Assembly (NCBI GenBank): GCA_902593905.1
Contig: CACJKF010000001.1
Span: forward strand, 124,001-188,000
Source of the DNA: an uncultured Pelagibacteraceae bacterium
Lineage (GTDB): Bacteria > Pseudomonadota > Alphaproteobacteria > Pelagibacterales > Pelagibacteraceae
Direction: 5' to 3'
Length of the DNA: 64,000 nt
Shown here: positions 10,538 through 21,260 of the stretch, one piece after another
How positions within the stretch are numbered: position 1 is the stretch's first letter
Layout: each line of letters starts with the position of its first letter
Made by a program: the position numbers and the translations under genes
Notes under the pieces: generated by a model
Databases searched by the model: none
What the model saw: the letters and a program-made list of their open reading frames with translations, nothing else
What the model was told of the DNA's origin: nothing

Positions 10538-11121
10538 TTTATTTCAGGCACTTTAAAGGTGCCTTTTTTAAAAACGTCATTTTTAGCAACAATATTAAGG
10601 GAGAAATTTATATTATTGTTATATTGATCTATAATTTCCCATCCTTTTAAATCTAGATTTTTTTTGTCAAAAAAAACTGTAATTTCGTTGTCACCAAAAT
10701 AAATAAGTTTGATTATTTGATCAGTTGACTCTAATTTTCCTGATCGCACTATTTCTAAAAGTTTATCTTTATATAAAATATTTAAGAACGGAGATTTTGA
10801 AATAGGATAATGATAAGTTTTATTATACCTTTTCTGCGTTATTGCTAATCTCTTATTATTGATAACTAGTTCTTTTTTCTTGTCATCAAAGTAATTACAT
10901 TTTAATTTTCCAGGAAACTCTAATAGACAACTACCTTTTTCTGTTTTTTCATTAATCAATTGATCAAAGGTAAATTCTAAAGAACTTAAGTTATTTAGTT
11001 GAGCAACTATTTGTTTTTTTTCATTAGCTAATAAACCTGTCGTTATTAATAGAAAAAACGAGATTAAAAATATTTTTTTAAAGAACTTCACGTTTACCAA
11101 CATGATTTGCCTTACTAACAA
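10534..11121 (-). CDS. lolA: Outer-membrane lipoprotein carrier LolA-like (ATG at 11103 gives a cleaner signal peptide)
   Basis: Signal peptide, LSSLEFTFDQLINEKTEKGSCLLEFPGKLKC; adjacent to ftsK as in alphaproteobacteria. Confidence 0.8.
   Translation of the reverse strand: MLVRQIMLVNVKFFKKIFLISFFLLITTGLLANEKKQIVAQLNNLSSLEFTFDQLINEKTEKGSCLLEFPGKLKCNYFDDKKKELVINNKRLAITQKRYNKTYHYPISKSPFLNILYKDKLLEIVRSGKLESTDQIIKLIYFGDNEITVFFDKKNLDLKGWEIIDQYNNNINFSLNIVAKNDVFKKGTFKVPEIN
10546..10569 (+). terminator. Intrinsic terminator for the his/HIT/GNAT operon, inside the lolA 3' coding end
   Basis: AGGCAC-TTTAAAG-GTGCCT-TTTTT. Confidence 0.87.
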
Positions 11122-13159
11122 TACCTTTTTCTTCCATCATATCAATAATTCTAGCAGCTCTATTGTATCCAATCTGTAATTTTCTCTGTAAGAAGCTTGT
11201 AGAGGCCTTTCTTTCAGCTTTTATAATTTCTACAGCCCGATTGAATAATTCATCCTCATCACCCTCATTTCCAGACGTTAAAGAGCTTTCAGCTGTTTCT
11301 TGGGAAGTAATTTCTTCCATATAATCTGGCTCTCCTTGAGCCCTTAATGAGTTTGTAATTTTCTCAATTTCTTGTTCAGAAACGTAAGGGCCATGAATTC
11401 TAACTATTCTGTTTGCTGATGACATGAATAACATGTCTCCTTTTCCAAGCAATTGTTCAGCACCCTGCTCACCTAAAATAGTTCTACTGTCAATTTTAGA
11501 ACTAACTTGAAAAGATATTCTTGTTGGGAAATTCGCTTTTATTGTACCTGTTATTACATCAACACTTGGTCTTTGTGTAGCCATGATGATATGAATACCG
11601 GCAGCTCTTGCCATTTGAGATAATTTTTGAATGTAGTTTTCAATTTCTTTTCCAGCTACAAGCATTAAATCTGACATTTCGTCAACTACTACAACGATGT
11701 AAGGCATTTTAAGCTTGTGCTTAGAATTATAGCCATCAATGTTTCTTACTCCTACCTTGCTCATTAATTTATATCTGCTGTTCATTTCTTTCACTGTCCA
11801 AGATAAAGCCGATGTAGCTTTTTTAGCATCAGTAATAACAGGAGTTAATAAATGAGGTATTCCTTCGTAAGTAGATAGTTCTAACATTTTTGGATCGATT
11901 AAAATAAATTTGCAAAGATCTGGACTTAGTTTGTAAAGTAGAGAGACAATTATTGTATTAATACAAACAGACTTTCCTGAACCAGTTGTACCTGCAATTA
12001 AAAGATGAGGCATTGAGGTTAAATCACCAACAATTGGTATTCCAGAAATACTTTTGCCTAATGCTATCGGAAGTCTCACATCTTTTTTTTTAAATTTATC
12101 GCAAGAAATTATTTCTCTTAGTGAAACGCCCTCTCTTTCCTCGTTTGGGATTTCTATTCCAACAGTATTCTTACCTGGAATGACCGAAACTCTTGTTGAA
12201 GTTGAGCTAGTATTTCTTGCTAAATCCTCAGATAAATTAATAATTTTGGATACTTTTACGCCTGGCGCAGGCTCGAATTCATAAAGGCTTACTACCGGGC
12301 CATTGTTAATTGTTTTAATTTTTCCATCTATACCAAAGTCTAATAATATTTTCTCTATAAACTCTGCATCAGGACGATTTCTATTTCCATCAGAGCTAAG
12401 CTTTGATAAATTTTTTTCTAAATAACTTATATCCGGCAATTTATATTTAGCTTTAGCATCAATTTGATTTGATTTAGATAACGCGGCTTCATCAAAAGAA
12501 AATGATTGTTGAGGTTTCTCCAAAGTTTGAGGTTGGTCTTCAATATTTATTTTAGTAAAATCCGGCTCAATATCTTCCATTGGTTTTCTCACAAATAGTG
12601 AAATAATTATTAAGAATATTTTTTTATAATTAATATCAGCTGAAAAAGAAAAAAAAATTATTGTTAACAATAGCAACCCATAAATTGAATATGTATTGTC
12701 TATCCATGGAGCCCAAGTATTAATATAATTATATGTTACTTTTCCAACAAAACCTGAATTACCATTGTCAATTAGCCAAAATGAATTATCGAAAGTTAAA
12801 TAAATAAAAACTGTTCCTACAGTCAAATAAGCTACAACTAAAAATAATTTTAAAATTATTCTTCTTAATTCTTTCTTAATTATTAAATTTAATCCCCAAA
12901 ATAAAAAATTAAGTAGTAACAAAAAGGAGGCCAAGCCAAAACTTTGTAGTAAAAAATCTGCAATACTGCTTCCATAAATTCCAAATAAATTCTGGATCTC
13001 GAAATTTCTATCTCCATAAATAAATGAAGGATCTTCAGGAGAATATGTTGTAAAGGCGATTGCAAGTGCGACACTTGATAAAACCAAGATTAAACCTAGC
13101 AATTCAAAGGTTCGCTTTTTTAAAAAATTTGTTACACTATCTAAAAAGTTTGTATTCAT
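11078..13159 (-). CDS. ftsK: DNA translocase FtsK/SpoIIIE
   Basis: 4-TM N-terminus, LIAGTTGSGKSVCINTII, GEQGAEQLLGKGDMLF, C-terminal gamma winged helix. Confidence 0.97.
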   Translation of the reverse strand: MNTNFLDSVTNFLKKRTFELLGLILVLSSVALAIAFTTYSPEDPSFIYGDRNFEIQNLFGIYGSSIADFLLQSFGLASFLLLLNFLFWGLNLIIKKELRRIILKLFLVVAYLTVGTVFIYLTFDNSFWLIDNGNSGFVGKVTYNYINTWAPWIDNTYSIYGLLLLTIIFFSFSADINYKKIFLIIISLFVRKPMEDIEPDFTKINIEDQPQTLEKPQQSFSFDEAALSKSNQIDAKAKYKLPDISYLEKNLSKLSSDGNRNRPDAEFIEKILLDFGIDGKIKTINNGPVVSLYEFEPAPGVKVSKIINLSEDLARNTSSTSTRVSVIPGKNTVGIEIPNEEREGVSLREIISCDKFKKKDVRLPIALGKSISGIPIVGDLTSMPHLLIAGTTGSGKSVCINTIIVSLLYKLSPDLCKFILIDPKMLELSTYEGIPHLLTPVITDAKKATSALSWTVKEMNSRYKLMSKVGVRNIDGYNSKHKLKMPYIVVVVDEMSDLMLVAGKEIENYIQKLSQMARAAGIHIIMATQRPSVDVITGTIKANFPTRISFQVSSKIDSRTILGEQGAEQLLGKGDMLFMSSANRIVRIHGPYVSEQEIEKITNSLRAQGEPDYMEEITSQETAESSLTSGNEGDEDELFNRAVEIIKAERKASTSFLQRKLQIGYNRAARIIDMMEEKGIVSKANHVGKREVL

Positions 13160-13214
13160 TACGAATCGTTTACGTACTTTTTACCATTTTTATGAAAACG
13201 TTAAAAATTTTTAT

Positions 13215-14324
13215 ATGACTAAACAGAGAATATGCATTGTTGGAGATGGTCTTTCAGGCCTGATGACGGCTGTAGTTTTAGCGAAAGTGCCAGGTATAGA
13301 GATAAGTTTGATCGCTAAAAAAGGCGTAAAAAACGTGGATAAAAGGACTACTGCTATTTCTGATACAAATTATAAGTTCGTTAATCAAAATATCACTAGT
13401 CTAGGAAGTAAGTTGTTCTGGCCTTCAAAAAAAATCGAGCTTTTTTACGAAACATCCAAAGAAAGAATAAATTTTTTAAATCTCAACGAGGCGAATTCTA
13501 ATCTTATGTATGTCTTTGAAAATGATAAAGTTAAAAGTACATTATTGAAAGAAATTCCAAAAAATAAAATTAAACTAATCAGAAAAGATTTTAAAAACTT
13601 GGATGAACTAAAAAATTATGATTTAATTATCCTTTGCGTAGGCGGACAATCTAAATTCTATGATAACATAGCAAAAAAAAGATCGATTAAGAAAGATTAC
13701 AAAGAAATAGCTATAACAGGTTACGTAAGGCACAATCACAAAAATCTAAATACAAGCCAGTTCTTTTTAAAAGAAGGGCCACTAGCTATACTTCCTTTTT
13801 CAAAAAATTATTTTTCTTTCGTTTGGAGTGTTAAAAAATCCTTTTTCGAAAACAATTCAAAAAGAATTATAAATCTAGTCAAAGGTAAAATAACAGAATT
13901 ATTTAATTTTGAGCAAGATATAGCTATTAGCAATATTCAGTCCTATCCGATCTCACTTCGTTTGAGAAGACAGTATCATCAAAAAAATATATTAATTCTT
14001 GGAGAGGGTTTGCACACGGTTCATCCTGTTGCCGGACAAGGTTTTAATCTTGTTCTTAGAGATATTAAAAAACTAAATGAGATTATTAAATATTATGTTG
14101 GCTTAGGTATTTCTATTAAAAACAGCTATGCATTAAATGATTTTTATAATAGTAGAAAACCTGAAAATACTATCATCAGTTTAGGTGTTGATGCCACTCA
14201 CAGCTTCTTTAAACAAAATAAATATTTGGATCCGTTCAAAGAAATAATTATCAAAAATATTAAGAACAACGAAACACTAAAAAAGTTCAGTAAAATAATT
14301 TCTAATCAAGGTTTATCATTATAA
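13215..14324 (+). CDS. FAD-dependent monooxygenase, UbiH/UbiF/COQ6-like
   Basis: CIVGDGLSGLMTAVVLA dinucleotide motif; LGEGLHTVHPVAGQGFNLVLRD. Confidence 0.87.
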   Translation: MTKQRICIVGDGLSGLMTAVVLAKVPGIEISLIAKKGVKNVDKRTTAISDTNYKFVNQNITSLGSKLFWPSKKIELFYETSKERINFLNLNEANSNLMYVFENDKVKSTLLKEIPKNKIKLIRKDFKNLDELKNYDLIILCVGGQSKFYDNIAKKRSIKKDYKEIAITGYVRHNHKNLNTSQFFLKEGPLAILPFSKNYFSFVWSVKKSFFENNSKRIINLVKGKITELFNFEQDIAISNIQSYPISLRLRRQYHQKNILILGEGLHTVHPVAGQGFNLVLRDIKKLNEIIKYYVGLGISIKNSYALNDFYNSRKPENTIISLGVDATHSFFKQNKYLDPFKEIIIKNIKNNETLKKFSKIISNQGLSL

Positions 14325-14328
14325 TTCA

Positions 14329-15657
14329 ATGAACATTTATGCTCTTTCATCAGGCAGAGGTCCGTCAGGAATAGCCATCGTAAGAATATCTGGTAAAGAT
14401 ACTCTTAAAGTTTGCAAGAACTTAACAAAACTTACAGAAATCAAATCCAATGAAGTAAATTATTGCCAATTCTATGATCCCAAAAACAATAATATAATAG
14501 ACCCAGAAGCTCTATTATTGTGGTTTCCCGGGCCTAATAGCTATACTGGCGATGATTTAGCAGAATTTCAGGTCCATGGAAGCAATGCTGTTATTAATGC
14601 TTTACTAAAAGCACTATCAGAACAAGATAATTGTAGATTAGCCGAACCTGGCGAGTTTACGAAGGTAGCTTTTCAAAACGATAAAATTGATCTTCTAAAA
14701 GCTGAAAGCATTGGTGATTTAATCCATGCAGAGACAGAACTGCAAAGAGATCAAGCTGCTAAATTAGTCCAAGGAAATGCCTCTAATTATTACAATGATT
14801 TAAGGGAAAAATTAATTAAATCTCTATCTTATATTGAAGCAAAAATAGATTTTGCTGAGGATGATTTACCAGAAAAAGTATTAAAAGAGGTACAAAATTC
14901 TATTAAAGAAATCCATAAAGACATTCATAAAATAATCGAGGACAATAAAATAGGAGAAAAAATTAGAGATGGATTTAGAGTGTCTATAATAGGCGAAGTG
15001 AACGCAGGAAAATCTTCTCTCATGAATTTGATAGCAAAAAGAGATGTCGCTATTGTTTCAGATGAAGCGGGTACCACAAGAGATGTGATCGAGTCATATT
15101 TGAATATAGATGGTTATCCTGTAATTTTAGCTGACACGGCTGGTATAAGAGATGCAAAAAATGAAGTTGAGAAAAAAGGTATATCTTTAGCTGTTGGTAA
15201 ATCAAAAGAAGCAGACCTAAATATTGTTGTTATAGATAATTCTTCAAAAAGCATAAATAATGAAATTAAAAAAATAATTAGTAAAGACACGATAGTTTTA
15301 CTAAATAAGTCGGACGTACAAAATAAACAAAATCATAAATTTGATGCAGATACGGTGTTAGCATCAGTTAAAGAAAATAAAAATATCGATAGTTTGATTA
15401 AAAAGATAAAAGAAAAATTAAGTAAAAAATTCACGTCTAATAACACTGTCCTAATTACGAGAGAAAGACATAGAGTTAAACTTAATCAATGTTTAAAAGA
15501 AATAGATAACTTTCTTAAAAAAGATCAAAATAAAGATTTAGAATTAGCTGCTGAAGATCTAAGAATGGCTACGAGGCATCTTGGAAACATCGTCGGCAAG
15601 GTTGATGTCGAGGAAATTCTTGGATCTATATTTAAAGACTTTTGCATAGGTAAATAA
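14329..15657 (+). CDS. mnmE: tRNA modification GTPase MnmE
   Basis: GEVNAGKSSLMN, DTAGIRD, C-terminal FCIGK. Confidence 0.98.
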   Translation: MNIYALSSGRGPSGIAIVRISGKDTLKVCKNLTKLTEIKSNEVNYCQFYDPKNNNIIDPEALLLWFPGPNSYTGDDLAEFQVHGSNAVINALLKALSEQDNCRLAEPGEFTKVAFQNDKIDLLKAESIGDLIHAETELQRDQAAKLVQGNASNYYNDLREKLIKSLSYIEAKIDFAEDDLPEKVLKEVQNSIKEIHKDIHKIIEDNKIGEKIRDGFRVSIIGEVNAGKSSLMNLIAKRDVAIVSDEAGTTRDVIESYLNIDGYPVILADTAGIRDAKNEVEKKGISLAVGKSKEADLNIVVIDNSSKSINNEIKKIISKDTIVLLNKSDVQNKQNHKFDADTVLASVKENKNIDSLIKKIKEKLSKKFTSNNTVLITRERHRVKLNQCLKEIDNFLKKDQNKDLELAAEDLRMATRHLGNIVGKVDVEEILGSIFKDFCIGK

Positions 15658-15699
15658 AATACCTCTTGTATTCCTTATATACCTCGTTACATTCATCAT

Positions 15700-17568
15700 A
15701 TGACTAAACAAAGCTATGATGTCGTAGTAATAGGGGGCGGACATGCTGGTTGTGAAGCAGCAGCAGCATCCGCTAGAATGGGCGTAAATACTGCTCTTTT
15801 TACTCATAAAATAGAGACTATTGGAGAGATGTCGTGCAACCCTGCTATTGGAGGACTTGGAAAAGGGCATCTTGTAAGAGAAATAGATGCTTTAGATGGT
15901 GTAATGGGTGTAGTAGCCGATAAATCAGGTATTCAATTTAGATTATTAAATAGAAGTAGAGGTCCAGCGGTGCAGGGACCACGTACTCAATCAGATAGAG
16001 CTTTGTACAAAGAGCATATGCAGAAGATTTTACTAAATTATAAAAATTTGGACGTAATTGCAGATCCAGTTGTTAAATTTTTATTTGAAGCAGATAAAAT
16101 TATAGGTTTTGTATGTCAAAGTGGAAAAGAAGTTAGGACTAAGGAGCTTATATTAACTACCGGCACTTTTCTTAACGGATTAATACATATAGGTGAAACT
16201 CAAATACCAGCGGGTAGGTACGATGAGAAACCATCTACAGGTTTAAGTGAGCAATTAGCAAAATTTAAAATGCAAATAGGAAGATTAAAGACAGGTACAC
16301 CACCGAGACTAGATGGTAGTACTATTAACTATGATGATTTGGAAATGCAACCAGCTGATGATGATCATTACTATTTTTCTTTCCTTACAAACAAAATTGA
16401 TAACAAACAAATCAAATGTGGGATGACTTATACTAATAACGAAGTCCACAAAATTATTAGTGATAATATTTTACGAAGCGCAATGTATTCTGGAAACATT
16501 AAAGGTGTCGGACCACGATATTGTCCATCCATTGAAGATAAAATTGTAAAATTTAAAGAGAAACAAAAACATCAAATATTTCTTGAACCTGAAGGATTAA
16601 AGGACAATACTATTTACCCAAATGGTATATCTACTTCACTTCCTGAGGAGATACAGCTTAAAATATTAGCTAAAATCAAGGGTTTAGAGCAGGTTAAGAT
16701 GAAAAGAGCTGGATACGCGATAGAGTACGATTATGTGGATCCAAGAGAACTTAATGCCACTTTAGAAACCAAAAAAATTAAGTCATTATTCTTAGCAGGA
16801 CAAATTAACGGTACTACTGGTTATGAGGAGGCAGCCGCTCAAGGCCTGATTGCAGGTATTAATGCTGCTTTAAAAATCAAAAATAAATCTGAGTTTGTTT
16901 TAGATAGATCAACTTCTTACATTGGTGTGATGATTGATGATTTAATAACTAAAGGTGTTACGGAACCTTATCGTATGTTTACCTCTAGAGCAGAATACAG
17001 ATTAACATTAAGAGCTGACAATGCAGATCAGCGATTAACAGATCTTGGTATAAGTTTACATTTGGTAGGGCCTGAAAGAAAAAAAATATTTTTAGAGAAG
17101 AAAAAAAATATTTCTTCATTAAACAATTTTTTAAGATCTAAATTTATGACCCCCAATGAAGCAAAAAAATATGACATTAAAATTGCTATGGATGGAGTCA
17201 AAAGATCATGTTTAGAGATAATGGGCCAACGAAAAGTAAATATGGCAAAAATAAGGCAAATATTTAGCGACATACCTGTATTTCCTGAGTCTATAGAAAG
17301 TCAGGTTGTAACAGATTCTCATTACATGGGTTATTTGAAGAGGCAGGAGCAAGATATTAAATCTTTTAAGAAAGATGAGTCAGTCATCATCCCTGATAAT
17401 ATAAATTATGAAAATTTAAGTGGTTTATCTAATGAGGTTAAGTCGAAGCTCATTTCTATAAGGCCTAAAACGTTAGGACAGGCTATCAGAATAGACGGTA
17501 TAACTCCTGCAGCTGTAATAATCTTATTATCTCACATTAAAAAGCTTAAATTTAAAGCCACTGCTTAA
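15700..17568 (+). CDS. mnmG: tRNA uridine-5-carboxymethylaminomethyl modification enzyme MnmG
   Basis: [37 protein letters not shown]. Confidence 0.99.
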   Translation: MTKQSYDVVVIGGGHAGCEAAAASARMGVNTALFTHKIETIGEMSCNPAIGGLGKGHLVREIDALDGVMGVVADKSGIQFRLLNRSRGPAVQGPRTQSDRALYKEHMQKILLNYKNLDVIADPVVKFLFEADKIIGFVCQSGKEVRTKELILTTGTFLNGLIHIGETQIPAGRYDEKPSTGLSEQLAKFKMQIGRLKTGTPPRLDGSTINYDDLEMQPADDDHYYFSFLTNKIDNKQIKCGMTYTNNEVHKIISDNILRSAMYSGNIKGVGPRYCPSIEDKIVKFKEKQKHQIFLEPEGLKDNTIYPNGISTSLPEEIQLKILAKIKGLEQVKMKRAGYAIEYDYVDPRELNATLETKKIKSLFLAGQINGTTGYEEAAAQGLIAGINAALKIKNKSEFVLDRSTSYIGVMIDDLITKGVTEPYRMFTSRAEYRLTLRADNADQRLTDLGISLHLVGPERKKIFLEKKKNISSLNNFLRSKFMTPNEAKKYDIKIAMDGVKRSCLEIMGQRKVNMAKIRQIFSDIPVFPESIESQVVTDSHYMGYLKRQEQDIKSFKKDESVIIPDNINYENLSGLSNEVKSKLISIRPKTLGQAIRIDGITPAAVIILLSHIKKLKFKATA

Positions 17569-18182
17569 TGCAGGATAATGAGGTCATAAATATTCTTCAA
17601 AACCAACTTAAGTTTAGCAAAAGAAATATATCAGACATTAAAATCTATTTAAGCGAATTGCTTAGGGCTAATAAAAAGCACAATTTTATATCTAAAAGTA
17701 CTGAAAATGCAATTTGGCATAGACATGTACTTGATTCTGCACAGTTAGTTAAATTTATTGATTTTTCCAAAGGCTCCTTGTCAGATTTAGGCTCTGGAGC
17801 TGGTTTTCCAGGCTTGGTTTTAGCTTTATTTAATAAAAATAAAGACTTTCACGTGAAATTATATGAAAAATCACCAGTTAAGAGAGCCTTTTTAATGGAT
17901 ATTAGTAAGAAATTGTCAATTAACGTTGAAATTCTTAACGATGTTTACCAAGATTTTATTGATACAGATTACATAGTTAGTAGAGCTTTTAAAAAAATCG
18001 AAGCGATAATACAAGTTTCACGTGAAATCGCCAAAAAGTCCCATAAATTAATAGTTTTAAAAGGTCAAAACGCACAGGAAGATTTAAAAAAAGCTTTCAT
18101 TAAGGAAAAATACGATTATAAACTTGAAAATAGTATTACAAATAAAGACTCTAAAATAATTATAGTCGATTTTAAAAAATGA
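17568..18182 (+). CDS. rsmG: 16S rRNA (guanine527-N7)-methyltransferase
   Basis: NAIWHRHVLDSAQL, DLGSGAGFPGLVLA, SRAFKKI. Confidence 0.96.
   Translation: MQDNEVINILQNQLKFSKRNISDIKIYLSELLRANKKHNFISKSTENAIWHRHVLDSAQLVKFIDFSKGSLSDLGSGAGFPGLVLALFNKNKDFHVKLYEKSPVKRAFLMDISKKLSINVEILNDVYQDFIDTDYIVSRAFKKIEAIIQVSREIAKKSHKLIVLKGQNAQEDLKKAFIKEKYDYKLENSITNKDSKIIIVDFKK
17845..17860. promoter_or_regulatory. parS-like centromere site 1
   Basis: ACTTTCACGTGAAATT; perfect 12-bp palindrome TTTCACGTGAAA; consensus TGTTTCACGTGAAACA; 320 bp upstream of parA. Confidence 0.75.
18014..18029. promoter_or_regulatory. parS-like centromere site 2
   Basis: AGTTTCACGTGAAATC; matches 13/16 of TGTTTCACGTGAAACA; 169 bp from site 1. 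Confidence 0.82.
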
Positions 18183-18964
18183 CGACAACAATTTCCGTAA
18201 TTAATCAAAAGGGTGGAGTGGGAAAAACAACAACGGTAATAAATTTAGCTGCCTCATTGTCCATTTTGGGTCAAACAAATCTTGTTATTGATCTGGATCC
18301 ACAGGGGAACGCCACAACAGGATTTGGAAAAAGCAACAGTGATGAAGATAAAAATATTTATAATCTATTGATCAAAAAAATTAGTCTTGCGCAGGCAATA
18401 CAAAAAACTAATATACAAAATTTAGATATTGTAGGGTCACATGTAAATTTATCTGGTTTAGAAGTTGAAACAGCAAATGATGCAAGAAGAGCATTTGTTT
18501 TAAAAGAAATTTTATCGTCAGAAAAATCAGGGTTACTTAAAAAGTATGATAATATATTTATAGATTGCCCGCCTTCTTTGAGCCTCCTTACAATTATGTC
18601 TTTAGTTGCATCCGACGAATTATTAGTTCCTTTACAAACAGAATTCTTTGCCTTGGAAGGAATCACTCAGCTAGTTAAAACAATTGATAGAATAAAAGAA
18701 AATTTAAATCCCACACTTTCTATTAGGGGAATATTGTTAACTATGTTTGATAAAAGAAACAAACTTTCATCAGAAGTAGACAGGGAAGCAAGAAATTATT
18801 TTAAAGACAAAGTTTATAAAACTGTAATTCAAAGAAATGTAAGATTGTCAGAAGCACCATCTCACGGCTTGCCTTGCGTTATTTACGATAAAAGTTGTGT
18901 TGGAAGTAAATCATACTTTAAGTTAGCTGAAGAATTTAAAAATAAGATAGAAAGCGCTGCATGA
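18179..18964 (+). CDS. parA: Chromosome-partitioning ATPase ParA
   Basis: NQKGGVGKTTTVINLAA, DLDPQGNATTGFG, CPPSLSLLT. Confidence 0.97.
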   Translation: MTTTISVINQKGGVGKTTTVINLAASLSILGQTNLVIDLDPQGNATTGFGKSNSDEDKNIYNLLIKKISLAQAIQKTNIQNLDIVGSHVNLSGLEVETANDARRAFVLKEILSSEKSGLLKKYDNIFIDCPPSLSLLTIMSLVASDELLVPLQTEFFALEGITQLVKTIDRIKENLNPTLSIRGILLTMFDKRNKLSSEVDREARNYFKDKVYKTVIQRNVRLSEAPSHGLPCVIYDKSCVGSKSYFKLAEEFKNKIESAA

Positions 18965-19815
18965 GTAAAGGAAAAAAAAAGGGATTAGGTCGAGGTTTAT
19001 CTGCTTTGTTTGGTGACGAAAAACCGAAAGAAGAAAAAAAAGAAAATATTAGTATAAACAAAGTTTTGATTGGCGATTTAAGTAGAAATCCTTACCAACC
19101 AAGGCAAAATTTTAGTGAAGAAAAATTAGAAGAATTAGCTAATTCAATTAAAAAAAATGGCATTATTCAGCCAATAGCTGTTAGACCAAGCAAATCAGGT
19201 TCAGAAAAATATGAAATAGTAGCGGGTGAAAGAAGGTGGTTAGCAGCGCAAAAAGCCGGATTACATGAAATCCCAGTAACTATACTAGAATTAAGTGACG
19301 TAGAATCTTTAGAAGTTGCGATAGTTGAGAATATACAGCGTGACGATCTTAATCCTATTGAAGAGGCAAGAGGCTATAAAAGATTAAATTCTGAATTTGA
19401 CTATGATCATGAAAGTATATCTAAACTTATGTCTAAAAGTAGGAGTCATATCAGTAACACGCTAAGACTGTTGACATTACCACAAGATGTTATTGCAATG
19501 TTAGAAGAAGGGACACTTACATCTGGTCAAGCGAGACCATTAATTGGATTATCTAATGCATCTTCCATTGCAGAGGAAATAGTGTCAAAAAATTATAGTG
19601 CAAGAAAAGTCGAATATTTAACGAGGTCAAAAAAGGGTACAAGTAAAGAAAAAAAAGAAGACGCAAACATTTTAAAAACTCAAGAAAAAATTGAAAAAGT
19701 TTTAGGATTAAAAATTAGAATTTCAAATAAAAAAAATAATTCAGGAAAATTGATTATAGAGTATAAAGATTTGGATCAATTTGAAATGATATCTAAGTTG
19801 TTGACTAAGCATTAG
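18961..19815 (+). CDS. parB: Chromosome-partitioning protein ParB
   Basis: GLGRGLSALFG, NPYQPRQNF, EKYEIVAGERRWLAAQ. Confidence 0.97.
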   Translation: MSKGKKKGLGRGLSALFGDEKPKEEKKENISINKVLIGDLSRNPYQPRQNFSEEKLEELANSIKKNGIIQPIAVRPSKSGSEKYEIVAGERRWLAAQKAGLHEIPVTILELSDVESLEVAIVENIQRDDLNPIEEARGYKRLNSEFDYDHESISKLMSKSRSHISNTLRLLTLPQDVIAMLEEGTLTSGQARPLIGLSNASSIAEEIVSKNYSARKVEYLTRSKKGTSKEKKEDANILKTQEKIEKVLGLKIRISNKKNNSGKLIIEYKDLDQFEMISKLLTKH

Positions 19816-20794
19816 CCATTTCGCATATATCAACAATCAGTTTCTTTATTATAATATTTTTATTAATTAAAGAATTTGACTTAAGTTGTATTTCAGTATC
19901 ATAAGTTTTTTTTTGTAATTTTTTTATTTTATCTATCCCCCATTTATTTGCTTGAATTGAAAAATTTGTTTTATCTTTCCAAAAGATAGGGGGTTTCAAA
20001 GCGTTTATCGCGCTTTCTAAACTCGTTGTAGTATCTCTATTACTTACTTGTAATAATCTATTTACATTATTATTAATCAAATTTAGATAATAAATGTTTT
20101 TTTCTGCTTCTATTACAGTAGTGCCTAATAATTTATTTGTTTTTACTTTCTCTCCCATAAGTGCAAAATCCTTTAAAATATTAAAATTACTATTGGTTTC
20201 TGGATCAAGAAGCTTTTTTAATTTTTCATCGTCAATTTTTTTATCATCAAATAAAGCTATTATTTTATTTAATTCATTATTAAGTTTGACTCTGTCTAGT
20301 CCGCTATTTTCAGTAATATAATTAAGATTATTAGGTGTTAAACCAATGAATCCGGCTAGTTTATTTTGTATAATTTTTTTAATAGTTATTTCGTTATCGT
20401 TGTAACATGGAATAGTCGCTAATTTGTCAGATTTTTCGAAATAGTTTCTCAATTTTGATTTTTTGTCTAATATTTCAGAAAATAAAAAAACCTGACAATC
20501 TGTATCTACTTCTTCTATTTCAAAAATTATCTCTAAAGCTTTGTCATTTGTATTTTCTATAAAAAAAATTTTTTCCTTTTGAAAAAGTGAAATATTATTT
20601 ATTTCGTTAAAAAATATATTGTTGTTTTGTAATATCTCCTCTTGATTAAATGATATAATTTCGGCCGTCTTATAATGTGATCTAATTAGTTTTTTAAAGT
20701 CACTTTTTAAACCTAGGTTTTCACCGTAAAATAAACTTATTCTATTATGAAGATCTTTAATACTTTGTTCTATTATATAACTTTTATAAATCAC
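19805..20794 (-). CDS. holA: DNA polymerase III delta subunit
   Basis: LFYGENLGLKSDF N-terminus, helical clamp-loader C-terminus; parB-holA-lptE-leuS order conserved. Confidence 0.82.
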   Translation of the reverse strand: MIYKSYIIEQSIKDLHNRISLFYGENLGLKSDFKKLIRSHYKTAEIISFNQEEILQNNNIFFNEINNISLFQKEKIFFIENTNDKALEIIFEIEEVDTDCQVFLFSEILDKKSKLRNYFEKSDKLATIPCYNDNEITIKKIIQNKLAGFIGLTPNNLNYITENSGLDRVKLNNELNKIIALFDDKKIDDEKLKKLLDPETNSNFNILKDFALMGEKVKTNKLLGTTVIEAEKNIYYLNLINNNVNRLLQVSNRDTTTSLESAINALKPPIFWKDKTNFSIQANKWGIDKIKKLQKKTYDTEIQLKSNSLINKNIIIKKLIVDICEMANA

Positions 20795-21260
20795 TTAGTC
20801 TTCTATCTAATTTTTCTATAATTTCTTCTGAAATTCCTTTTTTAATAATTTCCATCAATTTTTTTTCATTTGACAGTGTTTGGACGTGTCTTATTCCAAC
20901 CTTATAATCTCCAGATTTTTTTACCACAAAGCTTTTAGTCTCTAACTTTCCTGGAATATTGTAATTAACAGTTGCGGACACGTCTAGTTGATATTTTACA
21001 ATTTCGTTTTTATCATTTTTTTCTTTAATCGATTTTGTTTTTTTCGTGTCCAAACTAATTTTTACTAAATTATTTGCATTTTTGTTAGAGAATAATAAAA
21101 TATTATTTTTAATCTCGTAATTTATTCTATTTTCCCCTTTAGTATTTATTTCAACGAAGTTTATATCTTTCAATCCCTCTTTCTTCATGACCTGAAAACC
21201 GCAGTTATTAAGTAGAAGAACAGAAAGAAAAACAATTATATTGGTTGTAAGTTTTTTCAT
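20784..21260 (-). CDS. lptE: LPS-assembly lipoprotein LptE-like
   Basis: Lipobox LLLNNCGFQ; position between holA and leuS. Confidence 0.75.
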   Translation of the reverse strand: MKKLTTNIIVFLSVLLLNNCGFQVMKKEGLKDINFVEINTKGENRINYEIKNNILLFSNKNANNLVKISLDTKKTKSIKEKNDKNEIVKYQLDVSATVNYNIPGKLETKSFVVKKSGDYKVGIRHVQTLSNEKKLMEIIKKGISEEIIEKLDRRLSDL

